Positions 13,652-18,003 of a stretch of DNA of 18,003 nt are shown here, piece by piece. Every line of letters begins with the position of its first letter. Within the stretch, counting starts at the first letter, position 1. This DNA is from Candidatus Wildermuthbacteria bacterium (lineage in GTDB: Bacteria > Patescibacteriota > Minisyncoccia > Minisyncoccales > UBA10102), in contig JACOVZ010000004.1 in the NCBI GenBank assembly GCA_016177065.1, positions 1 to 18,003 of the forward strand. The letters run 5' to 3'. The notes beneath the pieces are model-generated. The model saw only the letters and a list, made by a program, of their open reading frames with translations. It searched no databases and was not told where the DNA came from. The translations under genes and the position numbers were made by a program.

Positions 13652-14695
13652 ATGAAAATGAACTTTGGAGTGCGCCTCGGAAAAACACTTTCGTTTGAGG
13701 AGATAATCCGCGAAGTGCGAAACGCAGAAGAGCAGGGATTCTCGCACACAAACTGCGGAGACCTGCCCTGGCTGAACCGGGATCCCCACGTCATACTAGC
13801 TGTCATGGCCATGAGTACGAGCAAAATTCTGCTGGGCCAGGCGGTCACGTATTCAACTCCCATTTACCATCCGGTGGTGACGGCAAACATTACCGCTACG
13901 CTCAACCGGCTGTCTGGCGGCAGAGCGTATCTCGGCCTTGGGTCAGGCATGAAATTGGGAGCTATGCTGACGCCGCAACCTATTGAAGAAGTCCGGAATA
14001 CCATGCAGTTTGTCAAAGACTTCGCAGCGGGAAAAGAAGCTGATTGGTACGGCGCCAAGATGAAATCCGGATGGATAAAAGAAAGGGACGCATTCCCGAT
14101 CTACCTGGCTGCCGAAGGGCCTAAAATGCTTGAGCTTGCAGGCGAGCTTGCCGACGGAGTAATTTCCCTAGGCTTCCACCCCGAACTGATAAAATGGAAA
14201 AAAGAGCTCATAGCAAAAGGGGCGCGGAAAGCCGGCCGCGATCCAGAGAGTATTGATTACTGGACACGGGGCATTGTATACGTAACCGACTCCGTGGCGA
14301 AAGCGCATCGGGAAGTAAGCCCTTACCCGGCTCTCTATGCAAAAATCAGCAAAGTGCTCCAGTCGCAAGATCCAGACTATGCCGCCCTGCGAGAGCGCCT
14401 CAACAGAAATTGTGGCGGACTGGCAGAAGAATTAATCGCGCATTCCATCAGGGTGGCCAAGAAATGGGAGCCTGAGTGGTTTGAGGTTATTGATGCGCCT
14501 TTCTCTAAAGAAGTGTCCGACCTCTTGATTGATTTCTTTCATTTGGTTGGCACACCAGAGTACCTTACAGAGCGCATCAAGCAAGTAGGCGAACTGGGAG
14601 TGAACACAATTTCGGTATGGCATGGAACCGTGGTAGAACAGGAAAAAAGAAGACAAGACATCGCGGACCATCTCATGCCGCACTTCCGCAATTAA
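13652..14695 (+). CDS. Luciferase-like (LLM) flavin/F420-type oxidoreductase
   Basis: The 347-residue protein is a bacterial-luciferase-like TIM barrel. Proteins of this class use FMN, or coenzyme F420 in the Mer-like branch. Family features include the N-terminal strand (MKMNFGVRLG), the LGLGSGMK loop near 93-100, and YLAAEGPKMLELAGELADGVI near 147-167, which is typical of F420-dependent members, although sequence by eye cannot decide between F420 and FMN. The start ATG has AAAGGAG 10 nt upstream. It lies 41 nt after the solute-binding-protein gene, shares its strand and G+C, and ends at a strong terminator, so the two form an operon. F420 is not known from reduced Candidate Phyla Radiation genomes, which makes the cofactor a question. 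Confidence 0.92.
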   Translation: MKMNFGVRLGKTLSFEEIIREVRNAEEQGFSHTNCGDLPWLNRDPHVILAVMAMSTSKILLGQAVTYSTPIYHPVVTANITATLNRLSGGRAYLGLGSGMKLGAMLTPQPIEEVRNTMQFVKDFAAGKEADWYGAKMKSGWIKERDAFPIYLAAEGPKMLELAGELADGVISLGFHPELIKWKKELIAKGARKAGRDPESIDYWTRGIVYVTDSVAKAHREVSPYPALYAKISKVLQSQDPDYAALRERLNRNCGGLAEELIAHSIRVAKKWEPEWFEVIDAPFSKEVSDLLIDFFHLVGTPEYLTERIKQVGELGVNTISVWHGTVVEQEKRRQDIADHLMPHFRN

Positions 14696-14722
14696 ATCGG
14701 AGAAGCATTCATGTGCTTCCAA

Positions 14723-14757
14723 GACCCAGAGAGAAAACTCTCTGGGTCATTTTTTTT
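14723..14757 (+). terminator. Strong intrinsic terminator of the SBP/LLM operon
   Basis: A perfect 11-bp stem (GACCCAGAGAG 14723-14733 with CTCTCTGGGTC 14738-14748), an AAAA loop and a following run of eight T. A smaller hairpin (GAAGCA/TGCTTC, 14702-14718) lies just before it. Confidence 0.92.
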
Positions 14758-14808
14758 ATTAGAATCTTCTTACGTAGAACCTATACGATATAGAAAAGCA
14801 AGCTAAAC

Positions 14809-14937
14809 AAAAAACCGCCTGAGGCGTTCCGCACAACAACCCTGGAATGCCAGGGTAATATTGTGCCGCATTACGCGAAACCCTTACCGAGAGTTTTTTC
14901 CTTGGAGCGAACCAAGGTTGTGACGCTAAACATTACG
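14809..14937 (-). ncRNA. Candidate structured RNA with terminator, two hairpin units
   Basis: The gap 14758-15011 has no convincing ORF but holds clear structure. Hairpin A pairs ACCCTGG (14839-14845) with CCAGGGT (14850-14856), inside GCACAA/TTGTGC (14831-14836, 14861-14866) and an outer GCGT/ACGC. Hairpin B pairs CCTTGG (14900-14905) with CCAAGG (14912-14917). Each unit has TTGTG, GC and ATTACG on its right side, so they look like two diverged copies. On the minus strand the region ends in CGCC/GGCG (14816-14826) followed by GTTTTTTG, a short terminator. It could be a small RNA, the 3' end of the MscS mRNA or a mobile-element remnant. No known RNA family is recognised. Confidence 0.35.
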
Positions 14938-15011
14938 AAGTATTATTTTTCAGACTCTTGAGGAGAATCTCTTGGCATTGCAAGGCTCCCCACACAAGTC
15001 CAGAACCGTCT

Positions 15012-15872
15012 TTACGCATCTCTGATGCTGTGGATAACGCGTTGAGGAAATGGGATTTCTATGCCCTCTTTATCAAACGCAATCTTGAGGCGCTTGCGCA
15101 ATTCGCCAGTAACGTCCCATTGCTTTAGGGGTTTGGTCTCGCCAAGTATTTTGATTATGATGGCCGAATCAGCGAAATTATCTACTCTGAGAAACTGAGG
15201 GGGTTTCGTAATATGTTCTTCCCATGATGAATCTTCCGCAAGTTCTTTTCCAACCCGATTTACCACGCTAATTACTTTTTCCAAATCAGAATTGTATGCA
15301 ACTCCGATATTAAGATTGACTCTCGCATAATCTTTTGAAAGATTTGATACCTTTTTGATTTCGCCGTGGGGGACATGATGCACCACACCGTCTAAGTCCC
15401 TCAAAGAAGTCATCCGTAAACTGATATCTTCAACTAAGCCACAGGTTCCGTCAAAACAAACCACGTCTCCCACGCGATATTGATTTTCCAAAGTGATGAA
15501 AAGGCCGGAGATAATATCGCGAATAAGATATTGGCCCCCGAACCCAAACGCAAGGCCGGCAATGCCGGCAGCCGCCAAAAGCGGCCCGATGGCAACGCCC
15601 AATTCCTGCAATATCATAAGCCCAGCCGTCAAAAGAACCGCAACACTTATCGCGCCGCTCACAATTCTTATTAACGTGTCTTCTCTCTGCTTTTCTGCCT
15701 CCTTGGAAAGAAAATGATTCCGGACGATTATTTTTCTGATTGCCTTCTCAACAAGAATCCCTGCGAATCTCCGGATAAAATAAGCAACAATAAAGATGGC
15801 GATTATTTTTACGCCCTGATGATAGAGCCACGGAACGGCTCCTCCGATTATTTCTTGAATAAAAGTAGACAT
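15012..15872 (-). CDS. mscS: MscS-family mechanosensitive channel
   Basis: The 286-residue length matches the E. coli MscS type of small channel, which opens under membrane tension and releases solutes on osmotic downshock. Hydrophobic segments lie at about 15-35, 70-88 and 90-115. The third is the pore helix, Gly/Ala-rich (GPLLAAAGIAGLAFGFGGQ). The beta domain follows with ITLENQYRVGDVV and the VPHGEIKKVSN segment. A C-terminal alpha/beta domain ends in IEIPFPQRVIH, as in the family. Cys138 and Cys143 (VCFDGTCG) in the beta domain are unusual. No Shine-Dalgarno is visible. The gene follows a strong terminator and is probably transcribed alone. Confidence 0.93.
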   Translation of the reverse strand: MSTFIQEIIGGAVPWLYHQGVKIIAIFIVAYFIRRFAGILVEKAIRKIIVRNHFLSKEAEKQREDTLIRIVSGAISVAVLLTAGLMILQELGVAIGPLLAAAGIAGLAFGFGGQYLIRDIISGLFITLENQYRVGDVVCFDGTCGLVEDISLRMTSLRDLDGVVHHVPHGEIKKVSNLSKDYARVNLNIGVAYNSDLEKVISVVNRVGKELAEDSSWEEHITKPPQFLRVDNFADSAIIIKILGETKPLKQWDVTGELRKRLKIAFDKEGIEIPFPQRVIHSIRDA

Positions 15873-15892
15873 TGTAAGCGGATTGCACCCTT

Positions 15893-15921
15893 ATGGTACA
15901 ATGCCAGGCTTGCGGAGTAAA
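15893..15921 (-). promoter_or_regulatory. Candidate mscS promoter
   Basis: TTTACT (15916-15921), 17 nt and TACCAT (15893-15898) would start transcription about 14 nt before the ATG. Both boxes match only 4 of 6 consensus bases. Confidence 0.35.
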
Positions 15922-15929
15922 GCTTGCTC

Positions 15930-15970
15930 TAAACTAAAAACCCCGCCGCATCGGCAAGGTTTTTAGTTTA
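15930..15970 (-). terminator. Long terminator hairpin upstream of mscS
   Basis: Thirteen-nt arms (15930-15942 and 15958-15970) enclose a GCCG/CGGC inner stem with an ATG loop. Read on the minus strand, the inner UU/GG positions pair as U-G, giving a continuous 8-bp GC-rich core followed by TTTTTAGTTT. The plus strand has C-A mismatches there, so minus-strand RNA (from 16022-16159 and its upstream operon) is the likely substrate. Confidence 0.8.
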
Positions 15971-16021
15971 CAGACAAATACATAAAAATGCCTGTTTGGT
16001 TTTTCCGAATCCCCTGTTTCT

Positions 16022-16159
16022 CTATGATTGGGGATTTTCAGAAGGTGTCGCCTCGGGCGCCTGCTCCGGAGTTGGCTCCGAAGTTGCCGGCTCTGAGGCT
16101 GGTGCTTGGGTTGGTTCGGAAGGAGTTTCCGGATCAACGCTATATTCAATATTCATCAT
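16022..16159 (-). CDS. Tiny Pro/Glu/Thr-rich ORF
   Basis: The reading frame gives 45 residues starting MMNIEYSVDPETPSEPTQ. After the first ten residues it consists almost only of Pro, Glu, Ala, Thr, Ser and Gln in imperfect EP-T repeats (SEPTQAP, SEPATSEPTPEQAPEATPSE). AAGGTG (16168-16173) stands 8 nt before the first ATG, and a strong terminator follows about 50 nt after the stop. The composition resembles disordered linkers of secreted proteins, but there is no signal peptide or domain attached. It may be a free small acidic protein, or the remnant of a longer protein. The plus-strand frames across the same repeat are probably shadows. Existence is uncertain. Confidence 0.45.
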   Translation of the reverse strand: MMNIEYSVDPETPSEPTQAPASEPATSEPTPEQAPEATPSENPQS

Positions 16160-16223
16160 TTATGTGGCACCTTGTGATTGTAGAAAACCACAAAGCAACT
16201 AATGTGTATATTGTTCGACCTTG

Positions 16224-16270
16224 AAACGTTTTTAAAACGCATGCATACAGCATACCTGTAAAAACGGTTT
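16224..16270. repeat. Imperfect inverted repeat in the gap before the redox genes' end
   Basis: AAACGTTTTTA (16224-16234) and TAAAAACGGTTT (16259-16270) are inverted copies with one extra base, 24 nt apart. CGTTTTTAAAACG within the left arm is itself a palindrome. It lies past the end of the thioredoxin-like gene on the minus strand but lacks a T-tail after the outer stem. Apart from this I see nothing in 16160-16308. Confidence 0.35.
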
Positions 16271-16308
16271 TGCGCAAGGCTATACCCATTAGATAAGCAG
16301 AAATTAAA

Positions 16309-16629
16309 TCAAAACTTGTTTTTCCTTAAAATTGCTTCTCCAAGCATTTCTTTCGGGGGACCCTCGTGCAGTTTGTCTTTCCATATATAGAACCTGCAGC
16401 CAGACTCATGGTAGTTGGTAACCTTTTGGGCCTCAGGATCAATGTCTTGTCCGTCTACAAGCACCTGGGGAGAACCGGCAAAATGACGATCTCGTGCTTC
16501 TGCGTCATTAGCTATTACGATTTCTTCAATCTCTGCCTCAAGGCCATTCTCTTTCAAGGTGGTTTCAATAATCCCTTTGGTAGTCTGCCAGATATTGCAA
16601 GTTTTATTATGAAGTATAGCGATTTTCAC
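16309..16629 (-). CDS. Thioredoxin-like protein with degenerate CxxC
   Basis: From a GTG at 16629, 4 nt after the DoxX stop, the protein has 106 residues; a TTG at 16647 inside the DoxX gene is the alternative. It begins as a thioredoxin-fold strand (KIAILHNKTCNIW) with Cys11 in the usual active-site place, but the second Cys of CxxC is Trp14. The later FAGSPQVLVDGQDI (50-63) carries the Ser-Pro expected to be the cis-proline loop, and Cys78 (ESGCRFYIW) is the only other cysteine. The pattern GSP-VLV-G-DI plus GCR-Y recalls small thioredoxin-like proteins found near mercury or thiol genes (from memory). A one-cysteine or Cys11-Cys78 mechanism is inference. It is co-oriented with DoxX. Confidence 0.7.
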   Translation of the reverse strand: MKIAILHNKTCNIWQTTKGIIETTLKENGLEAEIEEIVIANDAEARDRHFAGSPQVLVDGQDIDPEAQKVTNYHESGCRFYIWKDKLHEGPPKEMLGEAILRKNKF

Positions 16630-16633
16630 AATT

Positions 16634-17017
16634 TTATTGGATTCCAATTGCCCCGCCGCCGCTCACGAGAAGGACGATGCTGGCAACAAGAAGAATCAGA
16701 TCAAACTCCCAGCCGGTCTTATTCATCGCCCCGAATGGAACATGCCACTTTACCATTTTGAAGTAAATGGCTCCAACCATAACCATCGCAAGCAGAAAGG
16801 CGGCGATCTGGATATACACGCCGAAAATCATCCCGAGCGATGACAAAAACTCAATGCCGCCCAGCATAAATATCATGCCTGCGGGCATACCCATTGCCTG
16901 CGACATCATTTTCGCTCCCTTTAATTTCGGCAAGGCGTGATATATGAAAATCGCCGCGATTACCAAACGCAAGACAAGAAACGAGAGATCGCTGAATTGT
17001 GTAAGGTTTAATAACAT
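16634..17017 (-). CDS. DoxX-family membrane protein
   Basis: The 127-residue protein has four hydrophobic helices and matches the DoxX family: LVLRLVIAAIFIYHALPKLKG (14-34), then MGMPAGMIFMLGGIEFLSSLGMIFG and a last helix ending LLVSGGGAIGIQ. DoxX proteins appear as subunits of quinol or thiosulfate oxidoreductases and in thiol stress systems; the exact role varies. The location between DUF3105 and a thioredoxin-like gene suits a thiol/redox function, but this is by context only. The ATG at 17017 is preceded by very A+T-rich sequence with several weak -10-like boxes (e.g. TATGAT near 17061) and no Shine-Dalgarno. Confidence 0.85.
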   Translation of the reverse strand: MLLNLTQFSDLSFLVLRLVIAAIFIYHALPKLKGAKMMSQAMGMPAGMIFMLGGIEFLSSLGMIFGVYIQIAAFLLAMVMVGAIYFKMVKWHVPFGAMNKTGWEFDLILLVASIVLLVSGGGAIGIQ

Positions 17018-17077
17018 ATTTGATACATTTAATTTTTACTAATTTCAACCTTTAATTTTATCATACATGAATTCAAA

Positions 17078-17695
17078 TTATATCCCTCCGCTTGCCCCAG
17101 GCACCTTCTCGGGGCCCTTATTGGTGTATCGCTTAATAAAATCTTTTATTCTTTCAACCGGCAAGACATTATTTTCTACATTAAACGCATCAAGCCGTCC
17201 CCACGCGGCAAGCGCGATATCGGTTTCATTTGCTTCGCGCGGCGTGATGATTACCTTTGCCGCCCCGAATTGCTTCAGCTCTTCTTGTATTTCGTCCGCG
17301 ATGCGCGGATGAAACGCAATCCAAACATCGCCGTGCTCAAGATTGTGAATAATATTCTGGTCGGGAATTGCTTCTTCGCGGAACCCAGAACGAGCGGTTT
17401 GGCCATAATGCGGCCCCGATGTCGGCGGGTTTGAAGTATATTCAGGCAATTGACTGCCCGCCGCAATATGATTAGCCCCCATTAAAGGAATCGCGCGGCT
17501 GAAATCTTCCTCCTTCGGCGCGCTGCTTTGCGCCAATAGATACAGGCCGTAACCGACAAGGGCAATGACCCCGAAAATGATAGCGTAGTTTCTGATTCTG
17601 CCCACAAAACGGTTGCTCTGCCGCGCGCGCTGTTCCGTTTCTTTCTCTTGTCTGCGAATTTCTCGCTTTTCTTGTTTCGTTATCTGTTCATTCAT
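17078..17695 (-). CDS. DUF3105 membrane-anchored protein
   Basis: The 205-residue protein starts with a long basic/acidic cytoplasmic stretch (1-34, many Lys, Arg, Glu, Gln, helix-like), then one membrane helix at about 36-55 and an extracytoplasmic DUF3105 domain. Family marks are YTSNPPTSGPHYGQTA (86-101), IIHNLEHGDVWIAFHP (115-130) and the VIITPRE strand (148-154). The conserved histidines (His96, His117, His121) suggest a metal or catalytic site, but the family has no established function. Its ATG overlaps the stop of the upstream gene by 4 nt (ATGA), so the two are translationally coupled. Confidence 0.88.
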   Translation of the reverse strand: MNEQITKQEKREIRRQEKETEQRARQSNRFVGRIRNYAIIFGVIALVGYGLYLLAQSSAPKEEDFSRAIPLMGANHIAAGSQLPEYTSNPPTSGPHYGQTARSGFREEAIPDQNIIHNLEHGDVWIAFHPRIADEIQEELKQFGAAKVIITPREANETDIALAAWGRLDAFNVENNVLPVERIKDFIKRYTNKGPEKVPGASGGI

Positions 17696-18003
17696 ATTTT
17701 TTGCGATGGTTTACAAATAAGGGGATCGTTTATTTTCCGATAAACCAAATAAATGGATGCGCTCAAAATAATAACGCTCAATATGCCAAGCTCCTGGCCT
17801 TTTAGCGGCAGAACGCTAAGAAAGCTCGCAGTTGCTCCAATGCCGAAAACGGAGGATAAAATCACCGAACCGCAGGCGGCGCAACCGATACCCAAAAGCC
17901 CCGACAAGGCGCCGGCAAAACTCAAACCGGCAGCCTGTTGTAATTTTGCTCTTCTGCGAAAGTAGAAAACGACAAGAACAATATTGACGGCGAACAGCAG
18001 CGC
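17692..18003 (-). CDS. Membrane protein with CxxC in a helix, 5' end missing
   Basis: The frame is open to the right window edge; only the C-terminal 103 residues are seen. An internal TTG at 17925 should not be taken as the start, since the upstream frame continues as membrane-like sequence (ALLFAVNIVLVVFYFRRRAK). The visible part has a hydrophobic segment, a charged RRRAKLQQ turn, a Gly-rich segment with CAAC (GLLGIGCAACGSVILSS), and a last helix before YRKINDPLICKPSQKI. The CxxC within a membrane segment suggests thiol chemistry or metal handling; I cannot name the family. The stop overlaps the DUF3105 start by 4 nt. Confidence 0.75.
   Translation of the reverse strand, partial: ALLFAVNIVLVVFYFRRRAKLQQAAGLSFAGALSGLLGIGCAACGSVILSSVFGIGATASFLSVLPLKGQELGILSVIILSASIYLVYRKINDPLICKPSQKI

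Noticed and set aside
13146..13751. 201-aa minus-strand frame across the SBP/LLM junction
   Set aside because: Cys- and Phe-rich shadow that spans the end of one well-supported gene and the start of another.
14896..14920. T-arm-like CCTTGGTTCGCTCCAAGG on the minus strand as a tRNA or tmRNA end
   Set aside because: The loop is 6 nt, not 7, and no acceptor, D or anticodon arm can be drawn around it.
15988..16224. Plus-strand frames over the repeat at 16030-16140
   Set aside because: They lack a ribosome-binding site; the minus frame over the same repeat has AAGGTG, biased composition typical of a linker, and a terminator.
16224..16270. Inverted repeat as terminator of the thioredoxin-like operon
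   Set aside because: The arms are A/T-rich, imperfect and not followed by a T-run on the minus strand.
1..18003. CRISPR array, transposase, tRNA or rRNA genes
   Set aside because: None seen: no regular spaced direct repeats, no DDE or serine recombinase motifs, no cloverleaf.

Overview
The window looks like a piece of a Candidate Phyla Radiation genome, most likely a Parcubacteria/Patescibacteria-type organism. The basis is gene content typical of that group: a Gmad2/GerMN lipoprotein-like gene, a DUF5652 mini-membrane protein, a release-factor methyltransferase lacking its N-terminal domain, VKOR, DUF3105, and a 74-residue coiled-coil gene. Genes are tightly packed and mostly on the minus strand. 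Several promoters have a -10 box only 6-11 nt from the start codon, and there is little Shine-Dalgarno use. The taxonomic call is inference; there is no rRNA or ribosomal protein gene here to test it.

Left part (1-6201). On the minus strand, a partial FAD-linked oxidase lies downstream of a small unknown gene that has a consensus-like promoter. A small plus-strand gene (1698-2069) follows, then a long minus-strand run read from right to left: typA/bipA, DUF5652, VKOR, DUF475 (with its own promoter) and prmC. This run ends at a terminator shared with the plus-strand gene.

Middle (6233-11757). A plus-strand ZIP metal transporter diverges from typA and meets an SDR oxidoreductase tail to tail. 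Further right, all on the minus strand, are a TPC-motif P1B metal ATPase, a cold-shock protein, a membrane-anchored Gmad2-GerMN protein, a coiled-coil protein and a UlaG-like metallo-beta-lactamase-fold protein. Well-formed promoters precede the cold-shock, coiled-coil and ATPase genes, and a weaker extended -10 precedes the last gene.

Plus-strand island (11763-14757). Two genes stand apart: a family-5 ABC solute-binding lipoprotein with a long Pro/Thr-rich linker, and a luciferase-like flavin/F420-type oxidoreductase. They are on the opposite strand, have visibly higher G+C, carry strong ribosome-binding sites and end in a strong terminator. Both resemble Chloroflexota (SAR202-like) proteins, so this may be an imported cassette (inference). 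A 316-nt gap follows, holding a two-unit hairpin structure on the minus strand that no recognised gene explains.

Right part (15012-18003). On the minus strand, from the right edge, are a partial CxxC membrane protein, DUF3105 (4-nt overlap), DoxX and a thioredoxin-like protein with a degenerate active site. This looks like an envelope thiol/redox cluster. A tiny Pro/Glu/Thr-rich ORF, a strong terminator and an MscS channel follow downstream. No tRNA, rRNA, CRISPR array or transposase was seen.
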